Positions 50,344-59,426 of a stretch of DNA of 64,000 nucleotides are shown one piece after another; position 1 is the first letter of the stretch, and every line of letters starts with the position of its first letter. The DNA comes from Planctomycetota bacterium (GTDB taxonomy: Bacteria > Planctomycetota > PUPC01 > JACPCR01): the NCBI GenBank assembly GCA_016179685.1, contig JACPCR010000059.1:40338-104337 (forward strand), given 5' to 3'. A program made the position numbers and the translations under genes. The notes under the pieces were generated by a model. The model ran no database searches. It saw nothing but the letters and a program-made list of their open reading frames with translations, and had not been told where the DNA came from.

Positions 50344-50727
50344 GTGAAGCGAAGCCTCTGGAACGTGACCAAGAACGATCAAGTGGTCAAAAACCTGGAA
50401 ATCGCGGGAACGCCCTGGGACCGCATGCGGGGGTTGCTCGGCCGCGCTCGCCTGGCCGAGGACGCCGGCTTGTTCCTCGAGGATTGCTCGAGCATCCATA
50501 CCTGCTTCATGAGATTCCCCATCGACGTCGTCTTCCTCGGAGAGGACCTCCGCGTCGTCAAGGTGGTCCGGGACCTCCAGCCCTGGGGCCTGGTCCGTGC
50601 CTCCGACGCCCGTCACGTCCTGGAACTCCCCGCAGGGGCCTCGGCCCGATGCAGACTCGATGTCCGGGACCAGCTCCAGGTGCAGGTGGAGAATCTGACT
50701 CCGCCCGTCGGGCCCAAGACCTCCTGA
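50344..50727 (+). CDS. DUF192 family protein
   Basis: 127 residues, GTG start 50344. DUF192 hallmarks are LEIAGTPWDRMRGLLGR, IHTCFMRFPIDVVFLGED, LRVVKVVRDLQPW and ARHVLELPAG. The family folds as a small beta barrel of unknown function and is often found beside Tad and other secretion genes. Most exported members have a signal peptide; this one has none and so is cytoplasmic. It is squeezed between tadC and the FHA gene with no gap, so it is expressed with them. Confidence 0.9.
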   Translation: MKRSLWNVTKNDQVVKNLEIAGTPWDRMRGLLGRARLAEDAGLFLEDCSSIHTCFMRFPIDVVFLGEDLRVVKVVRDLQPWGLVRASDARHVLELPAGASARCRLDVRDQLQVQVENLTPPVGPKTS

Positions 50728-52014
50728 ATGCCTATGCCCCTGCCACCACCCAAAATCGTCATCCTGGGAGGCGAACTCCAAGGTAGCGAGTTCCCCGTGA
50801 AGCCGGGTGAGAACCGCATTGGCCGCGTCTCGGAAAATGAAATTGTCATCAAGGATCGCTCCATCTCCCGCCGCCACGCGGTCATTCGATCGGACCACGG
50901 CGAGTTCACCCTCGAGGACCTGGAAAGCTATAACGGAATCGAGATCGATGGCGAGCGGGTCCGCCAGGTGAAGCTCGTCCACGGCATGAAGTTTCGCCTG
51001 GGCAACTTCGACATGATGATGGTCCTCCAAGGCGAGGCGTTCCAGGCCAAGGAGGGTGCGGCGTCCAACATGGCCATGGTGCCCAGTCCCGGTCCCGGCG
51101 CGGCCCCCCCTGTCCCGGCCAACTGGCGGGAACTCTTCGGCGACGCGGAGAAAAAGAGCCCCGATCAGGCCAGCCCCAAGGACCGATCGTCTTCGGTCGG
51201 CTCCCAGGAGGAACTCGACCTCTTTGGCGAGAGACCGGCGAAAGAAGAGGCGGCGACCACCGAGGTAGGCGAGCGGAGACGGCGGCTCGGCATGATCTGC
51301 TACATCAGTCTCCTCGTCCTGGTTGTCACCGGCGGCCTCATCCTCCTTAATATCCAGTCGCGGTCCAAACCTTGGGAGGAGTCCCGGGACTATATCCTCC
51401 GAAAGGGAGAAAAACGCGTCTTCCAGTTCTTCAGCGAATACGTGGACGTTGCCGTGGACGATCCCGCGGTCGTCCGAGTCGAGCCCATCCGCTTCATGCG
51501 CAAGAAGGAGGGCGAGCCGCGGCTCTTCGTGCTGGTCGAGGCGGCGGGGCCAGGCACCGCCCGAGTGAGAGCCCTTCCCTCCGGAGAGACACTCCGTATC
51601 ATCGTCCAGGGCATGAAGTTGCGTGACCCGGCCGAGGAGGATGAGCAGCGGCTCACCGCTGAACAGCGATTGCAAATGGGCGACCTTCTGCTACGATCCG
51701 CTGAGTTGAAACAGAAGGAGAACAACCTGGCTGGAGCGCTCAAGGACTTTACCCGAGCCGAACGGATTCTCCGGCCCATCAAGGCTCAGGACCCGGCTCA
51801 CGCGGAAGCGAGGCGATTGTTGCGTGTCTGCCAGGACCTCGTCTTCGAGAAAATTGAAGGATTCAAAGATGATTATTATTCGGCCCGGACATCGGACCCG
51901 GTCAAGGCGAATCAAGACCTCGAGCAAATTCTGGATTTGATCCCAGACCCGTCAGACCCGGAATTCCAGATTACGAAAATCATCCTCGATTACCGCCGAT
52001 CCTTACAGAACTAA
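50728..52014 (+). CDS. FHA domain membrane protein with secretin-N-like external domain
   Basis: 428 residues. Cytoplasmic FHA domain (about 8-100): IGRVSENEIVI, ISRRHAVI, LEDLESYNGIEIDGERV; a Pro-rich linker; one span near residue 190 (MICYISLLVLVVTGGLILLN); outside it YILRKGEKRVFQFFSEYVDV then AVDDPAVVRVEPI and TARVRALPSGETLRIIVQGM, which resembles the N-terminal domain of pilus secretins (CpaC/RcpA, T2SS-T3SS pil N); then a helical C-terminus with ERILRPIKAQDPAHAEARRL. So a domain normally part of the outer-membrane secretin is tethered to the inner membrane by an FHA protein. This could replace CpaC's inner end or dock it. Starts at once after DUF192. Confidence 0.8.
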   Translation: MPMPLPPPKIVILGGELQGSEFPVKPGENRIGRVSENEIVIKDRSISRRHAVIRSDHGEFTLEDLESYNGIEIDGERVRQVKLVHGMKFRLGNFDMMMVLQGEAFQAKEGAASNMAMVPSPGPGAAPPVPANWRELFGDAEKKSPDQASPKDRSSSVGSQEELDLFGERPAKEEAATTEVGERRRRLGMICYISLLVLVVTGGLILLNIQSRSKPWEESRDYILRKGEKRVFQFFSEYVDVAVDDPAVVRVEPIRFMRKKEGEPRLFVLVEAAGPGTARVRALPSGETLRIIVQGMKLRDPAEEDEQRLTAEQRLQMGDLLLRSAELKQKENNLAGALKDFTRAERILRPIKAQDPAHAEARRLLRVCQDLVFEKIEGFKDDYYSARTSDPVKANQDLEQILDLIPDPSDPEFQITKIILDYRRSLQN

Positions 52015-54170
52015 TGCGGCTGGTTGCAACGATCCAAGACGAGAAGATGATCTTTCCCCTCCGGGAAGGTTCCGCAATTCTCGGCCGCTCCAAGAATTGC
52101 CGCGTCTGTATCCCTGCCAAAGGGATTTCCCGCCAACATGCCCAGTGTTACGTCACCGGCAATGAAGTGATCATCCGCGACCTGGAAAGCAGCAACGGAC
52201 TGTTCGTCAATAATCAGAGGGTGAAGGAAGCGCGCCTCCAGGATGGCGACGTCATCGGCCTTGGACAGTTCCAGATGATCTTCGAGGCCGGCGGAGACAT
52301 GGATGCCACTCTCGTCGAAGCGACTCCCATCGGCGAGGAGAAGGAGTCGCATCCGGAGGACTTCCCTGAGGTCGAATCCGTGGAAACCGATTCCGAGGAA
52401 CGTGCCGACACGGCGGTCACTCCGGAGGCAGGCGTGGAAGCGCCCGGCCCGCCTGAGGGGAAACTCGAGCTCGCCAAGGAACAGGAAACGGATAAGGAGT
52501 CCCAGGAAAACACGCCCGTCGATTCCATGTTCGCTCCGCAGAAATACGAGCCTAAGGGGCTCGCCGTCGGACCCCAGCTCATCCAGCGCGACGGGAAATG
52601 GTTTCTGCGCGATCCGGCGACCCAGCGGGAGATCGAGATCGTTCCCAAGGGCGGGGCGGGTCAGGAGTCGCCCGCCGAGGCCGCTGCGCCCGATGTCGTT
52701 AAGCCAGTCACAGCGCCGCCGCGCAAGGGCTTCCGCCTGGCTCTGGCCGCCGCCGCCGCCCTCGTGCTGGCCCTCGTCATCCTGGCCGCGTCGGGAGTGC
52801 TCAATCCGCCGCCGCCGCCGCCCCAGCCGGGCTTCACCCGCTCGGATTACCACAAGGCCCTGGACGAGGGAGTCCGAGGCCTGGATGAAGGCCGCATCGA
52901 CGACGCGCTCAAGGTCTTCCAGAGCTCAGACCAAAAGCTCCCGGACCTCCGCGTGGCGCGGATTCTCGCCGATATCTCCGCCATGCTGAATAACCCGGAC
53001 CAGTGCCCGCCAGAAAGCGAAATCGAACGGTTCGGCGACCTCCTCGGCGAGTTGAAGCGTTCCGTGGACTCGACGGCCAACGTGGAATCCTTCGCTGACC
53101 GCTGGCAGGGCTGGGTGGACAAACAGGTCTCTTACCGGGCCACTATCGATCGGGCGGTAGGCCGCCTCAAGAAGGGCGATCCGGACAGCTCCCTCCTGGA
53201 CCTCCAGCAGGTTCCCGAGGACATGCTCATACGTATGAAGGCGCTTTCTTACCTGGAGGAGGCCAGGGAGCTCTTCGTCAAGAAATACACAAATCTGGCC
53301 AAAGAGGCGGAACTGGCTCGATCCTGGGACGCCGCCATTAAACATTATCAGAAGGCCGCCACCGTCGGCATCGGCGTCCCGGTCATCACGAAGTCGATCG
53401 ACCTGTGCCAGCAGTACAAGCAGGACTCCAGCCGGATCGTGCAGGCCAAGGAGGCCCTGGACAAGAACGACCTGGAAAGCGTCGCCTCTTACCTGAAGAA
53501 TATTTCAGCCGCTTCGCCCTACCGCACCGAAGCCAACAGCCTGCTCAGCGAAGCGCGGCAGCGACAAGACCAGCAGGACGTCGCTAATTTGATCACGAGA
53601 GTACGCGAACTTTACAAGGCCGGAAGAGGTCAAGAAGCTCTCAAACTGGTGAACAGCAAGCCGGGCACGGTGGACGAGTCCGAGGTGGAAGCCATCCGCA
53701 GGGTTTCGGAGGCCATGGACAAGGCTGAGAACGATTTCCGAAAGAAGGATTACAAGACGGCCAAGGAGGGATGGCTGCTCGTGCTGCAACTCGAGCCGGA
53801 CGATGCCAACGGTTACCACCGGCTCGCCAATCAGCGAGTCCAGGAATTCGAGCAGAGGCGCGTGGAGTTCGCCCAGGAATACGCCCGCCAGGGCGAGGCG
53901 GCGATGGGCAAGAATCAGTTTCAGGAGGCCCGCGAGGCGTTCCGTTACGCTCAGATTCTGGACACTGAGGGTAAGCTTGGGAAAGGTGGACTGGACCACT
54001 TGGACAAGCTGGCACGGGAACAGTATCAATCCGGGTTGGTTGCGGAGCAGCAGGGCAAGAAAGAGGAGGCTCGGGCCGCCTACTTGCGCGTGAAGGATAT
54101 GGCGGAACGCGGCAGCTACCATTACGATGACGCCATGAGGAGGCTCCAAAGACTGGGCGGCATCGAGTAG
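52014..54170 (+). CDS. FHA domain membrane protein with TPR-like external region
   Basis: 718 residues; the ATG overlaps the previous stop by one base (TAATG). FHA domain at 1-90 (ILGRSKNCRVC, ISRQHAQC, RDLESSNGLFVNNQRVKEA), acidic linker, a span near 243-263 (LALAAAAALVLALVILAASG), then a 450-residue helical region with repeating motifs such as YHKALDEGVRGLDEGRIDDA, AAIKHYQKAATVGI, ARAAYLRVKDMAERGSYHYD that look like TPR units. Possible scaffold in the periplasm controlled from inside by phosphothreonine binding. Last gene of the pilus locus; its stop codon lies inside a family A hairpin. Confidence 0.8.
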   Translation: MRLVATIQDEKMIFPLREGSAILGRSKNCRVCIPAKGISRQHAQCYVTGNEVIIRDLESSNGLFVNNQRVKEARLQDGDVIGLGQFQMIFEAGGDMDATLVEATPIGEEKESHPEDFPEVESVETDSEERADTAVTPEAGVEAPGPPEGKLELAKEQETDKESQENTPVDSMFAPQKYEPKGLAVGPQLIQRDGKWFLRDPATQREIEIVPKGGAGQESPAEAAAPDVVKPVTAPPRKGFRLALAAAAALVLALVILAASGVLNPPPPPPQPGFTRSDYHKALDEGVRGLDEGRIDDALKVFQSSDQKLPDLRVARILADISAMLNNPDQCPPESEIERFGDLLGELKRSVDSTANVESFADRWQGWVDKQVSYRATIDRAVGRLKKGDPDSSLLDLQQVPEDMLIRMKALSYLEEARELFVKKYTNLAKEAELARSWDAAIKHYQKAATVGIGVPVITKSIDLCQQYKQDSSRIVQAKEALDKNDLESVASYLKNISAASPYRTEANSLLSEARQRQDQQDVANLITRVRELYKAGRGQEALKLVNSKPGTVDESEVEAIRRVSEAMDKAENDFRKKDYKTAKEGWLLVLQLEPDDANGYHRLANQRVQEFEQRRVEFAQEYARQGEAAMGKNQFQEAREAFRYAQILDTEGKLGKGGLDHLDKLAREQYQSGLVAEQQGKKEEARAAYLRVKDMAERGSYHYDDAMRRLQRLGGIE

Positions 54171-54212
54171 ACGAGTTCGCTAGTGCACCCGTATTGACGA
54201 ACTCGTCTACTC
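54165..54212 (+). repeat. Intergenic hairpin repeat, family A (copy 5)
   Basis: GAGTAGACGAGTTCG is perfectly mirrored at 54198-54212 around an 18-base loop carrying AGTGCACCCG (inverse of the family core). The stop codon of the preceding FHA gene lies in the left arm. Confidence 0.75.
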
Positions 54213-54403
54213 AGGCGGGCGAAGCCCGCCACCCAACAACGGTGAAAAAGGTGTCAGGGTTCAGGGTTCAGGAATCCACTGACACCCGGCCCGCCTCCCC
54301 TGGGACAAGTCTGGCGGGACACCCTTTCAACTCCTCCGCCGGGTGCCCGCCGGGCGCCCACGTAGTGGGCGCGGGGCGTGGAGAAGTGACACCCTAAGAC
54401 TCT
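54213..54403 (-). repeat. Long structured intergenic element, family C (copy 2)
   Basis: The reverse complement of this stretch matches 36886-37068 over its whole length at about 90 percent by eye, with a 7-base CCCTGAA duplication and a few small gaps. It sits directly after the family A hairpin and before the lipoprotein gene and fills most of the 312-base gap. Confidence 0.75.
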
Positions 54404-54482
54404 GAAGAAAACCCCTCCCGCAGGGATCCCTCCCAACGGGACAAGTCCGGGAGACGAAATAAGAAAACTCGATATTCCTTAA

Positions 54483-55952
54483 GTGACCAATTCACATGTG
54501 GTTAAATTCGATGGGGGAAAAACCGCGGACGGGAAAATTATAGACTCGCGCATACCACAAATTTCCGCACGCAATCCTCTACCGGCCAGCCCCCGGAGGT
54601 CAGGCCAGCGGCTGGCCATCCTCATCGCTGCCGCCTTTCTCTTCCCGTCCTCAGGCTGCAAGTCTATCCGGCGAGGTGACGGTCTCCGGCTGCCCTACCA
54701 GGGCCGTCCCGAATATGCGCCGCCGGAGATGCCGCTGGCGCGCAAGGCGCGGCTCTTCCAGGAGCAGCTTGACCAGGGACACATCTCGCCCCTCGGCGTG
54801 CTCATCTACAAGAAAGACTTGACGGAGCAGCAAGCCGGACGGGGGCTCTCCCATGAGGCGCAGGGAGATACCGGAATCTGGGAGGGCATTCTGCTCGCGG
54901 CCGAAAGCTTCCGTTACGCCGCTACTCGCAGCACCGACGCGCTCGAAAACGCCCGCCGAGGCGTCAAGAGCCTCCATATGCTCCAGGCCGTTCATGGGAC
55001 GCCGGGCCTCCTCGCACGGCACATCGCTCCAGAAAGCGACTCGCACATCCGCGACCGCTCGCACTGGCATCCCGCGGTTTCGAGCATGCCCGGCATCATC
55101 TGGCGCGATGACGTGAGCAAGGACCAGTATGCTGGCGTCATCTTCGGCTACGGCGTCGCCTACGATCTTCTGCCGGATGAGGAAATCCGCACCCAGGTGC
55201 GGACGGACATGACCGCCATCGCGGACTTTCTGATTCGCAACGGCTATCGCCTCATCGATCACGACGGGAAGCCGACGCGTTACAGCGGGTTGAATGCCCG
55301 GATCGGGCCCATCCCTATCGGCGTCCAGGCCCTGATCTCCCTCGCGGCCATCCGGGTCGCCCACCACGTCAGCGGCGAACCTCGATTCGACGCCGAATAC
55401 CGCCGGCTCGCCCGCAGGCGATGGCCCCAGGCCACGCGCTCGGCCAAGTTCCAGCTCTTCGGCCGCACCAATCCCAATAACGACAACATGGCCTTCCTGT
55501 CCTATCACTCCCTGCTCCAGCTCGAGACCAACGCGGCCATCCGCCGGCATTACGAATCCAGCGCGGCACGCACCTGGCGGCACGTGGGCCCCGAGGGCAA
55601 CGCCTTCTGGACCTTCATCTTCCTGGCCTGCGGCGGCCGCGACGAGCTCGCCCTCGAAGAGGCCCGGTTGCAGCTCCGCCTCTTCCCGGCAACCAAACGA
55701 AGGTACGAGGTCGATCACCGCGGCCGCCAGGACATCGAACGGGCGTTTTTCAAGGGACGCGGCGGCGTTCCCCGGGCCCGCTATCCCCTGCCCATCAACC
55801 TCCGGGCCCGTTCGTCCTTCGATTGGAAAGATTCCCCCTACGCCCTCTATTCAGCCATGGGAAGCGACGGACACGTCGAATACGCGCCCGTCGATTACCT
55901 CGTGGCCTACTGGATGGGCCGCTACTATGGCTTCATCGGAGCGGAAATATGA
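54483..55952 (+). CDS. Lipoprotein-like helical protein, unknown function
   Basis: 489 residues from GTG 54483. A hydrophobic stretch LAILIAAAFLFPSSGC ends in a lipobox-like LFPSSGC, so lipid attachment and export are likely, though 40 residues before it is long and the true start may lie further in. The rest has helical repeats and conserved-looking segments (SMPGIIWRDDVSKDQYAGVI, NGYRLIDHDGKPTRYSG, NPNNDNMAFLSYHSLL) that recall alpha/alpha-toroid glycan-active proteins, without catalytic residues I can assign. No ribosome site is visible. The downstream glycosyltransferase overlaps it as ATGA, which links it to glycan synthesis or export. Confidence 0.6.
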   Translation: MTNSHVVKFDGGKTADGKIIDSRIPQISARNPLPASPRRSGQRLAILIAAAFLFPSSGCKSIRRGDGLRLPYQGRPEYAPPEMPLARKARLFQEQLDQGHISPLGVLIYKKDLTEQQAGRGLSHEAQGDTGIWEGILLAAESFRYAATRSTDALENARRGVKSLHMLQAVHGTPGLLARHIAPESDSHIRDRSHWHPAVSSMPGIIWRDDVSKDQYAGVIFGYGVAYDLLPDEEIRTQVRTDMTAIADFLIRNGYRLIDHDGKPTRYSGLNARIGPIPIGVQALISLAAIRVAHHVSGEPRFDAEYRRLARRRWPQATRSAKFQLFGRTNPNNDNMAFLSYHSLLQLETNAAIRRHYESSAARTWRHVGPEGNAFWTFIFLACGGRDELALEEARLQLRLFPATKRRYEVDHRGRQDIERAFFKGRGGVPRARYPLPINLRARSSFDWKDSPYALYSAMGSDGHVEYAPVDYLVAYWMGRYYGFIGAEI

Positions 55953-56908
55953 CGCCAGTGAACGAACCCGAGAAGCCCGACATCTCCATCGTCGTGCCCA
56001 TGCACAACGAGGAGGGAAACGTCCAGCCCCTCCATGAGGCGGTCTGCCAGGTCGCCACACAACTCTCCGGCCGGGTCGAGATCGTCCTCGTCAACGACGG
56101 CAGCACGGACCACACCCTCGAACGACTCGAGCAATTGGCCGCACGAGACGAACGCGTTCGAATCGTTGACCTCGACGGCAATTGGGGTCAGGCCGGGGCG
56201 TTCTGCGCCGGATTCGAGACCGCCCGCGGCAACGTCATCCTGACCATGGACGGTGACCTCCAAAACGACCCCGCGGATTTCCCCAAGGCCCTGGCCAAAC
56301 TCGAAGAGGGCTACCGAGCGGTGAGCGGCTGGCGCAGGGACCGGCAAGAACGCTACTGGGACCGTGTTCTCCCGTCCCGCTGCGCCAACTGGCTCATCGG
56401 TCTGGCGACGGGGATACCGCTCCATGACGTCGGATGCGGCCTCAAGGCCTACCGCGCCGAGGTCGTGAAAGGAAGGTATCTTCCCCGAGGCTTCAATCGC
56501 TTCATGCCCGCCATCTTCGGCCTCCAGGCCCACGAGGTCGCCGAAATCGCCGTCCAGGACCGCAAGCGCCACTCGGGCACGACCCACTACGGCCTGAAGC
56601 GCATTGTCATCGTTTTTCGGGACCTCCTGGCCATCCCGGCCATCCTCCACAGCCCTGGAAAGCACCTGGCCCTGATGCGTTTCCTCCGGCTCGCTGGAGC
56701 CGCGGGCCTCGGGCTCGCCCTTCTAGCACTGGTGCGGGATGCCCAAAGGGGCCCCCTGCTTCCTGGCCGTCTGCACCTTCTGGCCTCGGCTCTTGGCCTC
56801 GCCGCCGTCGTCCTGGCCAGTCACCTCATCGGCTGGAATCTGGGCCGGTATCTGGACACGCAGGAATCCAAGGGTTTCCGCATCCGCCAAGTGATCGAGC
56901 GAAGGTGA
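55949..56908 (+). CDS. GT2 family glycosyltransferase, DPM/ArnC-like
   Basis: 319 residues. GT-A domain at 10-230: DISIVVPMHNEEGNV, LVNDGSTDHTLE, metal-binding DGDLQNDP, and acceptor-side GWRRDRQERY. Two membrane spans follow in the last 80 residues (LAGAAGLGLALLALV, LLASALGLAAVVLASHL). This layout matches enzymes that load a sugar on polyprenyl phosphate, the donors used by PMT/ArnT-like GT-C proteins such as the one at 4200. The ATG overlaps the lipoprotein stop. Its 3' end is only 4 bases from the convergent enolase-superfamily gene. Confidence 0.9.
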   Translation: MTPVNEPEKPDISIVVPMHNEEGNVQPLHEAVCQVATQLSGRVEIVLVNDGSTDHTLERLEQLAARDERVRIVDLDGNWGQAGAFCAGFETARGNVILTMDGDLQNDPADFPKALAKLEEGYRAVSGWRRDRQERYWDRVLPSRCANWLIGLATGIPLHDVGCGLKAYRAEVVKGRYLPRGFNRFMPAIFGLQAHEVAEIAVQDRKRHSGTTHYGLKRIVIVFRDLLAIPAILHSPGKHLALMRFLRLAGAAGLGLALLALVRDAQRGPLLPGRLHLLASALGLAAVVLASHLIGWNLGRYLDTQESKGFRIRQVIERR

Positions 56909-56912
56909 CGCC

Positions 56913-58076
56913 TCACCCCACGCGGAATCCCTGGATGAGATGCTCCGGCAGGCGCACGCCGATGCCCGGCGACCCGGGGAAACGGATGCCGCCCCTCACG
57001 ACAGGCAGGCCAATTTCTTGAAGGGCCCTGCGCAGGGGCGAGTCGTAGACCTGCGCAGGCACATACTCGAAAATCGGGCTGATCGGCGAGGTGGCCACAA
57101 GCTGCACGGTCGCCGCACTCTGCACGTGGGTGGACCAGTTTCCGGGACAGACCAGGACGCCCCTGGGCTGCGCCAGTTCGACAATCCGTTTCGCCTCGCT
57201 CAGGCCGCCGCACGTCGCCATGTAGGGCTGCACCACCAGGCAGCCCCCGCGGTCCATCAGGTCCAAAAACTCCCATCGCGTCACCGTGTGCTCGCCCGCG
57301 GCGATGCGCACCGGTGAACGGGCGGCCAGCCTGGCATAGGCCTCCAGCGAATCCACGGGAAAGGGCGTCTCGAGGAAATACACCCCAAGCTCCGCCAAGC
57401 GCTCCGCCACGTCGAGCGCCATTCCCACGTCGTTCCACAGGTAGCCCACGTCCACACAGAGGACAGGCTCGGGCCCCAAAAGCCGCCGGGCCTGACGCGC
57501 CAGCTCGACCACGGTCTGCGGACTCGATCGCATGGGCTCGACCTTGAACGCTCGGAAACCCTCGGCCCGCAGTCGCTCGATGCGCTCCAGATGCTCCCGG
57601 ACCAGCCGGTCCGGCTCCATATGGTCCGACACGATGGTGCAATAGGGGACGGCTTCCTGCCGCTGGGCCTCGCTCCAGGTCTGGTGGGGCGAGCGCTCGG
57701 CGGTCCCGAGAAGCTGCCACACCGGCCGACCCAGCGCCTGGCCAAAAATGTCCCACAACGCGACCTCGGCGGCCCCGAGGCAAATGATCGACCAGCCGCG
57801 TCGGTTGCCGTGCAGCAGGCTGTCGTAGAGTCGCACCCGTAGCCGCTCCGGCGGCATCGGGTCCTCTCCCACGAGCTGCCGCCCGAAGAAAGAATCGGGC
57901 CCGTCCAGGGCCGCCCGGGCCACGCCCGGCGGGACCGAGAAGACCTCGGCGACGCCCGACAGACCCTCGTCCGTATGGACGCGCACGAACGGGAGGGCCG
58001 TGACCCGCGCCGCGCCTTCGCCCGGCAGGCCAGGAGGGTCGCCGAGCACAAAAACCTCCACCCGGGTGATTTTCAT
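56913..58076 (-). CDS. Mandelate racemase/muconate lactonizing enzyme family protein
   Basis: Enolase-superfamily enzyme, 387 residues from ATG 58076. Capping domain first (KITRVEVFVLGDPP, RVHTDEGLSGVAEVF), then the barrel: the K-x-E strand FRAFKVEP, metal ligands Asp in CVDVGYLWND, Glu in YFLETPFPVD and Glu in RIAAGEHTVTRWEF, and late His in NWSTHVQ. These fit sugar-acid dehydratases or racemases of the family; the exact acid cannot be read off. It follows the PhyH gene by 101 bases on the same strand and probably acts in the same breakdown pathway. Confidence 0.9.
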   Translation of the reverse strand: MKITRVEVFVLGDPPGLPGEGAARVTALPFVRVHTDEGLSGVAEVFSVPPGVARAALDGPDSFFGRQLVGEDPMPPERLRVRLYDSLLHGNRRGWSIICLGAAEVALWDIFGQALGRPVWQLLGTAERSPHQTWSEAQRQEAVPYCTIVSDHMEPDRLVREHLERIERLRAEGFRAFKVEPMRSSPQTVVELARQARRLLGPEPVLCVDVGYLWNDVGMALDVAERLAELGVYFLETPFPVDSLEAYARLAARSPVRIAAGEHTVTRWEFLDLMDRGGCLVVQPYMATCGGLSEAKRIVELAQPRGVLVCPGNWSTHVQSAATVQLVATSPISPIFEYVPAQVYDSPLRRALQEIGLPVVRGGIRFPGSPGIGVRLPEHLIQGFRVG

Positions 58077-58177
58077 GACCACGATTTCCAGCCGATGCGG
58101 GCAGGCCGAGGCGCATCGACGAATGCACGGACAGTCCATCGGCCGGAAAGAGTTCGGCACTCCGCCCGGCCGGCGCA

Positions 58178-59032
58178 TCATGCGATCGCGGCCTTCAGCG
58201 CCTTGTATTCGGGCCGGTCCACGTTGGGATTCTGCATCTCCGGCCGGCCGTCCTCCCGATTCGGCGTGTTTTTCCACCAGTGCAGGAACTCCGGCGTCCA
58301 GACCACGTCGTGGATCGTCGCTCGCTTCCGGTACGGCGCGTAATTCCCGATGTGCCACAGGCTGTTGCGATAAAGCATGAAGTCACCGGCATGCAGGTTC
58401 ACCTGCATGCCGCCCGGCATGCTCTCGCAGTACTCGAGGCAGGCGGCCTCGGCCTCCTCATTCGCCATCCCTGAAGTGTTCGGAGCCTGAATGGGCCGGT
58501 CCGGAAAACGCCGAATCTCCGCCGCCAGGTCGCGCCTCAGGTGGCTGCCCGGGACGACCCACGTGCAGTGGTCGTCGTAGAGCGGCGTGTTCACCTGGTT
58601 GTACATCCGAATATTCAAAAGATTCGCCTCCCAGGCCTTGATGGACAGCCCCGCACGATTGTCGCGCCAGTCCCGATGCCAGGTCGTGCAATACGGCCTC
58701 TCCGCAGGCTCGAACAGGATGCCTGCATACGATTCCTTCGTCCGGCGGTCCGTGTAGGCGTACACCGCATCCGCGGCAATCAGGGTCTCCACGGCCTCCA
58801 CCAGATCCGGCAGCTCGGCATACTCGGTGTACGCCTTCAGATCGAGGCCGTACTTCTGGATGGGCTGCAGCCGCTGGGCCTGGGGCCCCCGCTGCTGGTG
58901 GCAGATTTCCCTCGCCTTCTCCGCCATCGCCCGAAGCTCCCGGAGAAGACCGGAAGGGATCAACTTGCGAAAAATGGCGTATCCGTCCCGGTGGTACTGC
59001 TCGACGTGCGCGTCCGTCAACTTGAATGCCAC
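58178..59032 (-). CDS. Phytanoyl-CoA dioxygenase (PhyH) family protein
   Basis: 284-residue Fe(II)/2-oxoglutarate oxygenase. Iron ligands are His and Asp in [10 protein letters not shown] and the distal His in [10 protein letters not shown]; the 2-oxoglutarate-binding Arg follows in [11 protein letters not shown]. Starts [20 protein letters not shown], the usual PhyH opening. Members hydroxylate varied small molecules; many environmental bacteria have scores of such genes beside enolase-superfamily and oxidoreductase genes. GGAGGTG lies 6 bases before ATG 59032. Confidence 0.92.
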   Translation of the reverse strand: MAFKLTDAHVEQYHRDGYAIFRKLIPSGLLRELRAMAEKAREICHQQRGPQAQRLQPIQKYGLDLKAYTEYAELPDLVEAVETLIAADAVYAYTDRRTKESYAGILFEPAERPYCTTWHRDWRDNRAGLSIKAWEANLLNIRMYNQVNTPLYDDHCTWVVPGSHLRRDLAAEIRRFPDRPIQAPNTSGMANEEAEAACLEYCESMPGGMQVNLHAGDFMLYRNSLWHIGNYAPYRKRATIHDVVWTPEFLHWWKNTPNREDGRPEMQNPNVDRPEYKALKAAIA

Positions 59033-59097
59033 AGGTCACCTCCATCGTTACAAGCCGCCCCTGGCGCGAGCATCCGGCGTCGAACGAAAAAACGTTG

Positions 59098-59137
59098 ACA
59101 CGAGCTTGGAAGTGCGGGCGCATTTCCAAACTCGTGT
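59098..59137 (+). repeat. Intergenic hairpin repeat, family A (copy 6)
   Basis: ACACGAGCTTGGAA pairs with TTCCAAACTCGTGT at 13 of 14 positions around GTGCGGGCGCA. Here it lies upstream of PhyH, not behind a stop codon. The rest of the 394-base gap before the peroxiredoxin gene shows nothing recognisable. Confidence 0.65.
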
Positions 59138-59426
59138 ACGGATGGTCCTTCACCATACCCTGGGCGTCCAAGTCCCGCAAGCGCTCGAACGGGGATGCAG
59201 ATCAAAAATGGGCGGATACAATGAGAGCACCCCGGAAGCGGGCATGACTCGGAAGCGGCGGTCAGTCGGGACGCATTCCCCCCATCCTGGACGGCCAAAG
59301 CCAGAGCCTCGCCAAGAACGCGTGGACCGTTTCCGGTCCAGAGGCCTTTCTTCAAGGTCGCCGGACCGAGAATCACGCCGGCCGGGGAGTCTTGTTTCTT
59401 TTCCCCGTGTCCTATGGAGGAATGCT

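Noticed and set aside
58827..59426. N-terminal extension of the peroxiredoxin frame
   Set aside because: The extra 200 codons are antisense to the PhyH gene and run through a family A hairpin; a good ribosome site precedes ATG 59427.
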